Below, piece after piece: positions 41,278 to 52,926 of a stretch of DNA of 64,000 bases (its first letter is position 1; each line of letters begins with the position of its first letter). The DNA comes from Volvox africanus (taxonomy: Eukaryota; Chlorophyta; Chlorophyceae; Chlamydomonadales; Volvocaceae): assembly GCA_030268105.1 (NCBI GenBank), contig BSDZ01000022.1:186001-250000 (forward strand), written 5' to 3'. The notes beneath the pieces are model-generated. The model was not told the origin of the DNA and ran no database searches. It saw only the letters and a program-made list of their open reading frames with translations. The position numbers and the translations under genes were made by a program.

Positions 41278-44200
41278 ATTTCTGAACTAACGCGTGGTCG
41301 GTGGTCATCCTTACGGCCAGCCGTTAAGGCATTGTTGCCTTGTGTACTTGGACACATCGAGCGAGTCATTGCGTGACGCATCACGCTTGACGGACGCACG
41401 GGACTTCTCTGCTTCGACCCGTTGTGTAATTTGTTTACACCTCGCCGTCCCCTGTCGTCTATCGATCTGTCTAACCACGTGGTTTTGTTCATCCCCTCGT
41501 CTCTGTGTGAGATGTCGGAACAGTTGGCCATATACAGGAGATGTAGGCGTCAATATCCAGGCACTGCCGCATGTGTATTACTCCCTGCTTTCTGTCGGCG
41601 CAAGGCAGAGGCATCGTTAAGGGGTATGCGGCATGTCCACCGGTTCGAGCCGGGCACCGTTTTGTTTAATGGTGTGGATTGGGAGGGTACGCTGGCTCCG
41701 TGGCCATGCCTATCCTATTCGGTTGACGTTTGGTACGAAGCTCCTGATGGGGGTGCCGTTGGTTACGGACCCGCCTTAAGTGCACTGACGTTGTCTGCTG
41801 GGCAGTCGCTCGTAGATAACCGTGTCCCTGTGGTTCAGATCGGTTTGAATGGCCGTACTCTGAAGGCACTTGTTGACACCGGTGCCAGCGACGACTTCAT
41901 CTCTGTCGCAGAGGTGAACGCGCTGGGGTTGTCCCCAGAGTCGTCTGATTGTCCACAGGTTACCCTTGCTGACGGGGGTAAGCATCCCATCGTGGGCAGG
42001 ATTACCCTTAGCCTATCGTTAGGCCCTTTGCGTGTTGTGACCCGGCCGTACGTGCTGCAGGGCTTAGCAGAGACTGCACCGTACATAATGGGGTCTTCGA
42101 CATTACGGCAGTACCGCGCGCGCATCGACATGGAGACCGCAACCCTGCATATGTGCAAGGGTACTCTGTCGATTAAGGTACCTTTCCTGTCGTTCGAACA
42201 TGTCACACCAAAGGAGGGCGAAACTGAGGCGGTGCCTATGGTTAATTTCGCTGTGACCGCAATGGCCGCGCGAATCGAACCAGAGCTAGTCGGGCGTAAG
42301 GAGGCCGTCCGTTTGTTACGGAAGGGTGCCCACGGACTGCTTTTAAGGCCGCGGGTGAGCTGTTGTGTCACCACCGCGCAGATTTCTGGGGATCCTGAGG
42401 TTGAGGCCCTACTGTCGCAGTATGAGGACGTCTTTAAAGATATCCCTGGCCTACCACCTATGCGTCCTGTTGATCACACAATCCCTCTCATGCCTGGAGC
42501 GCAGCCTACAGCCCGGCCAATGTACAGGTTGAGTCCATTGGAGCTGGATGAGGTAAAGCGCCAGGTGACGGATTTACTCGCGAAGGGTATGATACGCCCC
42601 AGCACATCCCCGTTTTCTGCACCGATTTTGTTTGTCGGTAAGAAGGATGGGACCTTGCGCATGTGCATTGATTACCGGGGGTTAAATGCGAATACGGTGA
42701 AAAATCGCTACCCTTTGCCACGCGTTGACGACCTGTTGGATAAGCTGAAGGGATCGGCTTATTTTTCCTCAATTGACTTACAACAGGGCTACAATCAGAT
42801 TCGCATCGCTGCCTCTGATATCCCGAAAACCGCTTTTCGGACGCCCTTCGGTCACTTTGAGTATACGGTCCTATCATTTGGTTTGACTAATGCCCCTGCA
42901 ACGTTTCAGGCGGTTATGGACCGGATGTTTAGGCCGTTTATCGACAGGTTCGTTGTTTGCTACCTGGATGACATCTTGGTATATTCTAAAACGCGCGAGG
43001 AGCACTTGGAGCATCTTCGGCTCGTGCTCGACGTTATGAGGCGGGAGCAATTGTTTGCTAAACGCGCCAAATGCTTTTGGGCGCAGCCTCAGGTGGAATA
43101 TTTGGGCCACATTGTGTCGGCCACCGGTGTGAAGATGGACCCGCGGAAGGTCGCCGTGGTTCGCGATTGGCCCGCGCCTCAGAACCTCACGGAGCTGCGT
43201 AAGTTCCTTGGCTTGACCAATTATTTCCGAAAGTTCATTGAAAAATATTCCATCATTGCGGCCCCGCTTACTAACTTAACTCGTAAAGGCGTTTTCGTTT
43301 CGCTCGAGTCGTGGACGTCGCAATGCCAGCGGGCATTCGAAGAGCTCAAACGAATCATTGCCGAAGATGTCACCCTTGCATTCCCTGATTACTCGTTGCC
43401 ATTTCGTGTTGAGGTAGTGTCTGATGCCTCAATGTTTGGAAGCGGCGCTGTATTGTTACAGGAAGGGCGACCGATCGCCTTCACGAGTAAGAAGTTTTCT
43501 GGTGCGGAAATTCGCTACACCACCGGGGAACAGGAGCTTCTGGCCGTGCTGCATGCTTTAAAGGAATGGCGCTGTTACCTCGAGGGACGCCCGTTTACTT
43601 TGAAGACTGACCACAAGCCCCTAACGTTTTTGCAAAGCGTTCCAACGTTGAACCGCCGTCAAGCTAGGTGGATGGAATATCTAGCTAGGTTCAACTGCAC
43701 CTGGGAGTATATTTCTGGTAAATTGAATATTGCCGATGCTCTCAGTCGACATCCGTCGCTACACGCTGCGATTTTGGCAGCGCCCGTCGTGCGGCCGCGT
43801 AGCGAGGAGGTACCGATCGCGACGGACCTCGCGGAGCGGTTGAAGGTTGCCTACAGCGCAGACGCCTGGTTCGCGGACCCGGCTAATGTAGAAAACCTTC
43901 GCAAGCAGAATGGCCTTTGGCTACGGACGGAGGGTGCAGCTACGCAAATCGTCGTTCCAAACGACGACGCGCTACGCTACGACATCCTTGCGCGGTTCCA
44001 CGAGGACCCGTTAGCAGGACACCCTGGTAGCAAGCGATTGATCGACTTGGTGCAACGTTCCTTTTGGTGGCCTCGTTTGGCTAAGGATGCGGCGAACTTC
44101 GTCCAGACATGCAGTCTGTGCCAGCGCAATAAGGCTTTGTCCGGTAAGGGCCATGGGTTGTTGCAACCGTTGCCTGTCCCGGATGCGCCTTGGGAAAGTG

Positions 44201-45300
44201 TTTCCATGGACTTCGTAGTCGCGCTGCCCAAAACTGAGGGGGGATACGATGCGGTGTTCGTAATGGTCGACCGTCTGACTAAGATGGTTCACCTAGCACC
44301 ATGCACATCATCCTGCACGGCTGAGCAAACCACACGTTTGTTTTTCGATAATGTGGTTCGGTTACACGGGATTCCCAAAAATGTGATCTCGGACCGCGGT
44401 GGACAGTTCACGTCTAAGTTTTGGGAAGCGCTCTGCAAACTAGTTGGCATGCGCGTCAACCTGAGCACGGCGTATCACCCGCAGACTGATGGTCAAACCG
44501 AACGCACAAACCGCACGTTGGGTGATATGTTGCGCAATTATGCTGGTCGCACACCACTCGTCTGGGATACGTATTTGACTGCGGCAGAATTCGCGCTTAA
44601 CAACGCTGTTAACCGCTCTACAGGCAAAAGTCCGTTCTTTCTTAACTACGGATTTCATCCCGCGCTACCCGTGTGGCGTGAGTTGGAAGTGAACGTGCCT
44701 GCTGCTAAACTTTTTGCCAAGTCTTTTATGTCCCGAATCACAGACGCGAAGTCGTGTTTGGACGCGGCGCAGCAACGAACGACGGAATACTATAACAAAT
44801 CTAAGCAGGATGTGACGTTTTCGGAAGGGCAACTCGTGTTGCTGAGCACCAAGAACTTGCGTTCCTTGGCCGACGGATCCCGAAAACTCTTACCCCGCTG
44901 GATTGGTCCGTATCCTGTCGTGCGCATGGTTGGGAATGTGGCTGTGGAGCTTGCATTGCCCACTGATATGACCATTCACCCCACGTTTCACGTATCGCTT
45001 GTTCGTCCGTATCGTAGTACGGAACCCGTCCCTGAGCCTGCTAACGCCCCCGCAGCGATCGAACCAGTTCCCGAGACCTGGATCGCTGGTAAACAGAAGT
45101 TTTACGATGTGGAGCGGGTGTTAGATTATCGCGCGCGTCGTGTGGGCCGACACCGACGTAAGCGAACAGTACACGAGTACTTGGTTAAGTGGACAGGGTA
45201 TACCGACGAGCACAACTCATGGGAACCGGCACGCAACTTCTCACAGGACATGAAACCCCTGCTCGAAGAAGCCCGCAAACGTGCCACGCAAGCCCAATGA
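41239..45300 (+). CDS. pol: Pol polyprotein of element Y with one nonsense codon
   Basis: 1,353 codons from the one after UAG. Order: N-terminal region; protease [12 protein letters not shown] (Asp at 41875); reverse transcriptase with [19 protein letters not shown] and YLDD (42961-42972); RNase H with SDAS (43420) and TDHKPL; integrase zinc finger (His at 43999, CSLCQRNK), catalytic Asp in SMDF (near 44209), Asp in SDRG (44392) and Glu in QTER (44500); then [11 protein letters not shown] and a chromodomain ([18 protein letters not shown]) to the end. TGA at 41374-41376 (codon 46) replaces CGA of the other units. It lies before the protease, so the enzymes themselves are unharmed, but the full Gag-Pol cannot be made without a second bypass. 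Confidence 0.94.
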
Positions 45301-45359
45301 CCCCTGCAGTCGATGCTGTATGATGCAGCGAGGACGCTGCATACGGGAGGGGGGATAAT

Positions 45360-46183
45360 TGTTGTGCTACGGTTCATTTTCCGCCGACGCGTAGGTCGAC
45401 GCGATCCTACGAGGCGAAGTGCTTTTGTGATGAACGCATTACATATGAATGAATCTGTATGATATAAATGTATTCGCATACATTTATATATGCATCTGGC
45501 ATGTTGTCATTATCCATCGCGACATCGCATCATGGCAAATCCGCCTAGCATGCATGAATAACCGAAGCATTGAAGTGCGCATTATGCTCGTGCTACAAAA
45601 CGATAAGTAATATTATCTGATATAATATTACTTCATTTAAGCACACGTTGAGAGCGCCGCACTCGTCGTGATACATGCCCTGCAACCGGATATCGTTATC
45701 CGGACCCTTGCATCATGCGAATGCCGGAAAGGCTTATACGTTGTTATACGTAGACATCGCCTAGACGCAGTAGGGTTGTCACATCTAGGATCGGCCTCCT
45801 GATGTGAATCGTACGGCATTGCGATGCTGCGAGTATAACAGATGCGAGGACGGCTAAGCTAGACAAGACATTTGATACCGGAGAACACTTGTGTGTTCTA
45901 CATTACTATTACTATACGATATTCCACTTAGCCCGAGCTAAGCCTGAACTTCGCTAATCACCGCCGCGTGATGATTGCTTGCTTCCGGCGCTGACGGCGA
46001 TTTCGTCCATTGCATCATTCCGATCTGTAAGACCGTAAGTTATATCTCTCTTCGTCTTGAAGTCTTCCGCTGTCTCTGTTTGCTCTCGCTTGCCTTGCTG
46101 TACTTGCAAGTGCTCGCGCATCGGTGTCGATAGTCTCCAGACGTGCAGATACTTATGAGCAAACGCGAACGAGAGGTACAACA
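45360..46183 (+). repeat. 3' LTR of element Y, with hairpin series
   Basis: 824 bp. Perfect inverted repeats in order: TATAAATGTAT/ATACATTTATA (45463-45488), AAGTAATATTAT/ATAATATTACTT (45605-45633), CCGGATA/TATCCGG (45686-45703), TCACATC..AGGA/TCCT..GATGTGA (45779-45807), AGAACAC/GTGTTCT (45882-45899), CTTAGC/GCTAAG (45927-45942). TATAAATG in the first is a possible TATA box. Y-type diagnostic bases throughout. Confidence 0.95.
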
Positions 46184-47082
46184 CGTACGTGCGTGACGCT
46201 AAAAAGTACCTCCAAGCTGTTCATGGTGGCGATAATGACGGTATCAGGTGTCTCTTCGTTGGTAACACCCTCGAGGGCGCAGCGAAGGACTGGTATCGCA
46301 ATTGGACCAACGCCCGGGGCAGCTATACTTTTGACGAGTTAGTCGCCGCTTTGCTCGCACGATTCGCTACTGAGGTTCAAGCACGCGATGTGGAAGCTCG
46401 TAACGTTTTGGCAGCCGGTAGCTACCACATGCGTCGGGATGAAAATGTACCTGCGTACCAGTCACGCTTCGAAGCACTTGTGACTCCCATTGCTGATCTC
46501 ACCGAATCTGAGCGTGTCTTTTGGTTTAGGCGAGGCCTAACGAAACTTTTGGCTAAATGGTGCGCCACTGACTTGGTTGGAGCGCAGATCAAGTCGTATG
46601 ACGCGTTGGTCGCTTTTGCTAAGGGCGCGGAGATACGACTTCTTGCCGGCGAGGAAGAAGTCAAGTCTGCCCCTCGTGCAAATGCCGTGCAAGTGCAGGA
46701 TCCGCTTGGGGAAGCTGTAGCTCTCGACCAGGACCTCGGCGCGACCCGCCCCACGCCTACTGCCGCGATGCGACGCAGCAACGGGCAACGCAAGGCGCGC
46801 GGGGGCGCTAGCTCGGGTGTCCGTGGTACAGGAGGAGCAGGTCCGAGCTCGGACCCAGCTAGGAACAGGAAGCGTGGTGGTGCGCCGTCGTCGGCAGCCG
46901 CACAGCGTTCCGACCCCAACGCGAAGCGTACTCGTACGGACGACACATTTATGCCAAAATGGAATTGCAATCGTTCCGAATTCGAGCGTCGAAAATTGGC
47001 CAACGTTTGTCTACGGTGTGCGGAGAACCATTCCACGAAGGATTGCCCTCTAATGCCGCCGTTTGTACCTCAGCCGAAATAG
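46184..47082 (+). pseudogene. gag: X Gag remainder, unit 2 of the array
   Basis: Starts with the CGTAC duplication directly behind the LTR, then VRDAKKYLQAVHGG. It lacks leader, primer-binding site, gag ATG and 114 codons. The first in-frame Met is in HMRRDENVPAYQ. Core and zinc knuckle are complete and it ends in UAG. Confidence 0.92.
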
Positions 47083-50000
47083 GGGCTTGCCCGGGTTCCT
47101 GTGGAGGGGGCACCACCCGGGATTTCTGAACTAACGCGTGGTCGGTGGTCATCCTTACGGCCAGCCGTTAAGGCATTGTTGCCTTGTGTACTTGGACACA
47201 TCGAGCGAGTCATTGCGCGACGCATCACGCTTGACGGACGCACGGGACTTCTCTGCTTCGACCCGTTGTGTAATTTGTTTACACCTCGCCGTCCCCTGTC
47301 GTCTATCGATCTGTCTAACCACGTGGTTTTGTTCATCCCCTCGTCTCTGCGTGAGATGTCGGAACAGTTGGCCATATACAGGAGATGTAGGCGTCAATAT
47401 CCAGGCACTGCCGCATGTGTATTACTCCCTGCTTTCTGTCGGCGCAAGGCAGAGGCATCGTTAAGGGGTATGCGGCATGTCCACCGGTTCGAGCCAGGCA
47501 CCGTTTTGTTTAATGGTGTGGATCGGGAGGGTACGCTGGCTCCGTGGCCACACCTATCCTATTCGGTTGACGTTTGGTACGAAGCTCCTGATGGGGGTGC
47601 CGTTGGTTACGGACCCGCCTTAAGCGCACTGACGTTGTCTGCTGGGCAGTCGCTCGTAGATAACCGTGTCCCTGTGGTTCAGATCGGTTTGAATGGCCGT
47701 ACTCTGAAGGCACTTGTTGACACCGGTGCCAGCGACGACTTCATCTCTGTCGCAGAGGTGAATGCGCTGGGGTTGTCCCCAGAGTCGTCTGATTGTCCAC
47801 AGGTTACCCTTGCTGACGGGGGTAAGCATCCCATCGTGGGCAGGATTACCCTTAGCCTATCGTTAGGCCCTTTGCGTGTTGTGACCCGGCCGTACGTGCT
47901 GCAGGGCTTAGCAGAGACTGCACCGTACATAATGGGGTCGTCGACATTACGACAGTACCGCGCGCGCATCGACATGGAGACCGCAACCCTGCATATGTGC
48001 AAGGGTACTCTGTCGATTAAGGTACCTTTCCTGTCGTTCGAACATGTCACACCAAAGGAGGGCGAAACTGAGGCGGTGCCTATGGTTAATTTCGCTGTGA
48101 CCGCAATGGCCGCGCGAATCGAACCAGAGCTAGTCGGGCGTAAGGAGGCCGTCCGTTTGTTACGGAAGGGTGCCCACGGACTGCTTTTAAGGCCGCGGGT
48201 GAGCTGTTGTGTCACCACCGCGCAGATTTCTGCGGATCCTGAGGTTGAGGCCCTACTGTCGCAGTATGAGGACGTCTTTAAAGATATCCCTGGCCTACCA
48301 CCTATGCGTCCTGTTGATCACACAATCCCTCTCATGCCTGGAGCGCAGCCTACAGCCCGGCCAATGTACAGGTTGACTCCATTGGAGCTGGATGAGGTAA
48401 AGCGCCAGGTGACGGATTTACTCGCGAAGGGTATGATACGCCCCAGCACATCCCCGTTTTCTGCACCGATTTTGTTTGTCGGTAAGAAGGATGGGACCTT
48501 GCGCATGTGCATTGATTACCGGGGGTTAAATGCGAATACGGTGAAAAATCGCTACCCTTTGCCACGTGTTGACGACCTGTTGGATAAGCTGAAGGGCTCG
48601 GCTTATTTTTCCTCAATTGACTTACAACAGGGCTACAATCAGATTCGCATCGCTGCCTCTGATATCCCGAAAACCGCTTTTCGGACGCCCTTCGGTCACT
48701 TTGAGTATACGGTCCTATCATTTGGTTTGACTAATGCCCCTGCAACGTTTCAGGCGGTTATGGACCGGATGTTTAGGCCGTTTATCGACAGGTTCGTTGT
48801 TTGCTACCTGGATGACATCTTGGTATATTCTAAAACGCGCGAGGAGCACTTGGAGCATCTTCGGCTCGTGCTCGACGTTATGAGGCGGGAGCAATTGTTT
48901 GCTAAACGCGCCAAATGCTTTTGGGCGCAGCCTCAGGTGGAATATTTGGGCCACATTGTGTCGGCCACCGGTGTGAAGATGGACCCGCGGAAGGTCGCCG
49001 TGGTTCGCGATTGGCCCGCGCCTCAGAACCTCACGGAGCTGCGTAAGTTCCTTGGCTTGACCAATTATTTCCGAAAGTTCATTGAAAAATATTCCATCAT
49101 TGCGGCCCCGCTTACTAACTTAACTCGTAAAGGCGTTTTCGTTTCGCTCGAGTCGTGGACGTCGCAATGCCAGCGGGCATTCGAAGAGCTCAAACGAATC
49201 ATTGCCGAAGATGTCATCCTTGCATTCCCTGATTACTCGTTGCCATTTCGTGTTGAGGTAGTGTCTGATGCCTCAATATTTGGAAGCGGCGCTGTATTGT
49301 TACAGGAAGGGCGACCGATCGCCTTCACGAGTAAGAAGTTTTCTGGTGCGGAAATTCGCTACACCACCGGGGAACAGGAGCTTCTGGCCGTGCTGCATGC
49401 TTTAAAGGAATGGCGCTGTTACCTCGAGGGACGCCCGTTTACTTTGAAGACTGACCACAAGCCCCTAACGTTTTTGCAAAGCGTTCCGACGTTGAACCGC
49501 CGTCAAGCTAGGTGGATGGAATATCTAGCTAGGTTCAACTGCACCTGGGAGTATATTTCTGGTAAATTGAATATTGCCGATGCTCTCAGTCGACATCCGT
49601 CGCTACACGCTGCAATTTTGGCAGCGCCCGTCGTGCGGCCGCGTAGCGAGGAGGTACCGATCGCTACGGACCTCGCGGAGCGTTTGAAGGTTGCCTATAA
49701 CGCAGACGCCTGGTTCGCGGACCCGGCTAATGTAGAAAACCTTCGCAAGCAGAATGGCCTTTGGCTACGGACGGAGGGTGCAGCTACGCAAATCGTCGTT
49801 CCGAACGACGACGCGCTACGCTACGACATCCTTGCGCGGTTCCACGAGGACCCGTTAGCAGGACACCCTGGTAGCAAGCGATTGATCGACTTGGTGCAAC
49901 GTTCCTTTTGGTGGCCTCGTTTGGCTAAGGATGCGGCGAACTTCGTCCAGACATGCAGTCTGTGCCAGCGCAATAAGGCTTTGTCCGGTAAGGGCCATGG

Positions 50001-51144
50001 GTTGTTGCAACCGTTGCCTGTCCCGGATGCGCCTTGGGAAAGTGTTTCCATGGACTTCGTAGTCGCGCTGCCCAAAACTGAGGGGGGATACGATGCGGTG
50101 TTCGTAATGGTCGATCGTCTGACTAAGATGGTTCACCTAGCACCATGCACATCATCCTGCACGGCTGAGCAAACCGCACGTTTGTTTTTCGATAACGTGG
50201 TTCGGTTACACGGGATTCCCAAAAATGTGATCTCGGACCGCGGTGGACAGTTCACGTCTAAGTTTTGGGAAGCGCTCTGCAAACTAGTTGGCATGCGCGT
50301 CAACCTGAGCACGGCGTATCACCCGCAGACTGATGGTCAAACCGAACGCACAAACCGCACGTTGGGTGATATGTTGCGCAATTATGCTGGTCGCACACCT
50401 CTCGTTTGGGATACATATTTGACTGCGGCAGAATTCGCGCTTAACAATGCTGTTAACCGCTCTACAGGCAAAAGTCCGTTCTTTCTTAACTACGGATTTC
50501 ATCCCGCACTACCCGTGTGGCGTGAGTTGGAAGTGAACGTGCCTGCTGCTAAACTTTTTGCCAAGTCTTTTATGTCCCGAATCACAGACGCGAAGTCGTG
50601 TTTGGATGCGGCGCAGCAACGAACGACGGAATACTATAACAAATCTAAGCAGGATGTGACGTTTTCGGAAGGGCAACTCGTGTTGCTGAGCACCAAGAAC
50701 TTGCGTTCCTTGGCCGATGGATCCCGAAAACTCTTACCCCGCTGGATTGGTCCGTATCCTGTCGTGCGCATGGTTGGGAATGTGGCTGTGGAGCTTGCAT
50801 TGCCCACTGATATGACCATTCACCCCACGTTTCACGTATCGCTTGTTCGTCCATATCGTAGTACGGAGCCCGTCCCTGAGCCTGCTAACGCCCCCGCAGC
50901 GATCGAACCAGTTCCCGAGACCTGGATCGCTGGTAAACAGAAGTTTTACGATGTGGAGCGGGTGTTAGATTATCGCGCGCGTCGTGTGAGCCGACACCGA
51001 CGTAAGCGAACAGTACACGAGTACTTGGTTAAGTGGACAGGGTATACCGATGAGCACAACTCATGGGAACCGGCACGCAACTTCTCACAGGACATGAAAC
51101 CCCTGCTCGAAGAAGCCCGCAAACGTGCCACGCAAGCCCAATGA
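47083..51144 (+). CDS. pol: Pol, unit 2 of the array
   Basis: 1,353 codons without interruption, same frame as the gag remainder. All protease, reverse transcriptase, RNase H, integrase and chromodomain motifs match Y. It has CGA where Y has TGA. Units 2 to 4 share TPLELDE and RRVSRHRR where Y has SPLELDE and RRVGRHRR, so these three derive from X rather than Y. Any product would depend on a transcript from the LTR at 45360. Confidence 0.93.
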   Translation, partial: GLARVPVEGAPPGISELTRGRWSSLRPAVKALLPCVLGHIERVIARRITLDGRTGLLCFDPLCNLFTPRRPLSSIDLSNHVVLFIPSSLREMSEQLAIYRRCRRQYPGTAACVLLPAFCRRKAEASLRGMRHVHRFEPGTVLFNGVDREGTLAPWPHLSYSVDVWYEAPDGGAVGYGPALSALTLSAGQSLVDNRVPVVQIGLNGRTLKALVDTGASDDFISVAEVNALGLSPESSDCPQVTLADGGKHPIVGRITLSLSLGPLRVVTRPYVLQGLAETAPYIMGSSTLRQYRARIDMETATLHMCKGTLSIKVPFLSFEHVTPKEGETEAVPMVNFAVTAMAARIEPELVGRKEAVRLLRKGAHGLLLRPRVSCCVTTAQISADPEVEALLSQYEDVFKDIPGLPPMRPVDHTIPLMPGAQPTARPMYRLTPLELDEVKRQVTDLLAKGMIRPSTSPFSAPILFVGKKDGTLRMCIDYRGLNANTVKNRYPLPRVDDLLDKLKGSAYFSSIDLQQGYNQIRIAASDIPKTAFRTPFGHFEYTVLSFGLTNAPATFQAVMDRMFRPFIDRFVVCYLDDILVYSKTREEHLEHLRLVLDVMRREQLFAKRAKCFWAQPQVEYLGHIVSATGVKMDPRKVAVVRDWPAPQNLTELRKFLGLTNYFRKFIEKYSIIAAPLTNLTRKGVFVSLESWTSQCQRAFEELKRIIAEDVILAFPDYSLPFRVEVVSDASIFGSGAVLLQEGRPIAFTSKKFSGAEIRYTTGEQELLAVLHALKEWRCYLEGRPFTLKTDHKPLTFLQSVPTLNRRQARWMEYLARFNCTWEYISGKLNIADALSRHPSLHAAILAAPVVRPRSEEVPIATDLAERLKVAYNADAWFADPANVENLRKQNGLWLRTEGAATQIVVPNDDALRYDILARFHEDPLAGHPGSKRLIDLVQRSFWWPRLAKDAANFVQTCSLCQRNKALSGKGHGLLQPLPVPDAPWESVSMDFVVALPKTEGGYDAVFVMVDRLTKMVHLAPCTSSCTAEQTARLFFDNVVRLHGIPKNVISDRGGQFTSKFWEALCKLVGMRVNLSTAYHPQTDGQTERTNRTLGDMLRNYAGRTPLVWDTYLTAAEFALNNAVNRSTGKSPFFLNYGFHPALPVWRELEVNVPAAKLFAKSFMSRITDAKSCLDAAQQRTTEYYNKSKQDVTFSEGQLVLLSTKNLRSLADGSRKLLPRWIGPYPVVRMVGNVAVELALPTDMTIHPTFHVSLVRPYRSTEPVPEPANAPAAIEPVPETWIAGKQKFYDVERVLDYRARRVSRHRRKRTVHEYLVKWTGYTDEHNSWEPARNFSQDMKPLLEEARKRATQAQ

Positions 51145-51203
51145 CCCCTGCAGTCGATGCTGTATGATGCAGCGAGGACGCTGCATACGGGAGGGGGGAT
51201 AAT

Positions 51204-52027
51204 TGTTGTGCTACGGTTCATTTTCCGCCGACGCGTAGGTCGACGCGATCCTATGAGGCGAAGTGCTTTTGTGATGAACGCATTACATATGAATGAATCT
51301 GCATGATATAAATGTATTCGCATACATTTATATATGCATTTGGCATGTTGTCATTACCCATCGCGACATCGCACCATGGCAAATCCCCCTAGCATGCATG
51401 AAAGCCCGAAGCATTGAAGTGCGCATTATGCTCGTGCTACGAAACGATAAGTAATATTATCTGATATAATATTACTTCATTTAAGCACACGTTGAGAGCG
51501 CCGCACTCGTCGCGATACATGCCCTGCAACCGGATATCGTTATCCGGACCCTTGCATCATGCGAATGCCGGAAAGGCTTATACGTTGTTACGAGTAGACA
51601 TCGCCCACACGCAGTAGGGTTGTCACATCTAGGATCGGCCTCCTAATGTGAATCGTACGGCACTGCGATGCTGCGAGTATAACAGATGCGAGGACGGCTA
51701 AGCTAGACAAGACATTCGATACCGGAGAACACTTGTGTGTTCTACATTACTATTACTATACGATACTCTACTTAGCTCGAGCTAAGCCTGAACTTCGCTA
51801 ATCACCGCCGCGTGATGATTGCTTGCTTCCGGCGCTGACGGCGATTTCGTCCATTGCATCATTCCGATCTGTAAGACCGTAAGTTATATCTCTCTTCGTC
51901 TTGAAGTCTTCCGCTGTCTCTGTTTGCTCTCGCTTGCCTTGCTGTACTTGCAAGTGCTCGCGCATCGGTGTCGATAGTCTCCAGACGTGCAGATACTTAT
52001 GAGCAAACGCGAACGAGAGGTACAACA
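51204..52027 (+). repeat. Hybrid X/Y LTR between units 2 and 3
   Basis: X-type through TTAGCTCGAG (T at 51777) but Y-type at ACTTATGAG (T at 51998). It is followed by CGTAC and gag remainder instead of a leader. Confidence 0.95.
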
Positions 52028-52926
52028 CGTACGTGCGTGACGCTAAAAAGTACCTCCAAGCTGTTCATGGTGGCGATAATGACGGTATCAGGTGTCTCTT
52101 CGTTGGTAACACCCTCGAGGGCGCAGCGAAGGACTGGTATCGCAATTGGACCAACGCCCGGGGCAGCTATACTTTTGACGAGTTAGTCGCCGCTTTGCTC
52201 GCACGATTCACTACTGAGGTTCAAGCACGCGATGTGGAAGCTCGTAACGCTTTGGCAGCCAGTAGCTACCACATGCGTCGGGATGAAAATGTACCTGCGT
52301 ACCAGTCACGCTTCGAAGCACTTGTGACTCCCATTGCTGATCTCACCGAATCTGAGCGTGTCTTTTGGTTTAGGCGAGGCCTAACGAAACTTTTGGCTAA
52401 ATGGTGCGCCACTGACTTGGTTGGAGCGCAGATCAAGTCGTATGACGCGTTGGTCGCTTTTGCTAAGGGCGCGGAGATACGACTTCTTGCCGGCGAGGAA
52501 GAAGTCAAGTCTGCCCCTCGTGCAAATGCCGTGCAAGTGCAGGATCCGCTTGGGGAAGCTGTGGCTCTCGACCAGGACCTCGGAGCGACCCGCCCCACGC
52601 CTACTGCCGCGACGCGACGCAGCAACGGGCAACGCAAGGCGCGCGGGGGCGCTAGCTCGGGTGTCCGTGGTACAGGAGGAGCAGGTCCGAGCTCGGACCC
52701 AGCTAGGAACAGGAAGCGTGGTGGTGCGCCGTCGTCGGCAGCCGCACAGCGTTCCGACCCCAACGTGAAGCGTACTCGTACGGACGACACATTTATGCCA
52801 AAATGGAATTGCAATCGTTCCGAATTCGAGCGTCGAAAATTGGCCAATGTTTGTCTACGGTGTGCGGAGAATCATTCCACGAAGGATTGCCCTCTAATGC
52901 CGCTGTTTGTACCTCAGCCGAAATAG
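52028..52926 (+). pseudogene. gag: X Gag remainder, unit 3 of the array
   Basis: As unit 2, with small changes (ARFTTEV; AASSYHMRR; DPNVKRTR; PLFVPQPK). Ends in UAG at 52924-52926. Confidence 0.92.

Larger units (their letters stand above)
38713..46183 (+). mobile_element. Element Y: complete family A chromovirus inserted in X gag
   Basis: 7,471 bp with CGTAC at 38708-38712 and 46184-46188. Both LTRs are 824 bp and share Y-type bases. It has a primer-binding site, leader, intact gag, a full pol with one nonsense codon, and the polypurine tract GGGAGGGGGG (45345-45354). It is the best full-length reference copy in the window. Confidence 0.96.

Noticed and set aside
47101..51144. GTG at 47101 as a separate pol start
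   Set aside because: GTG initiation is not expected in a eukaryote, and the codon is GCG in units 3 and 4; the frame is continuous with gag through UAG.
51145..51203. Envelope-like or extra ORF after pol
   Set aside because: Only about 60 bp lie between the pol stop and the LTR in each unit; there is no room for a third gene.
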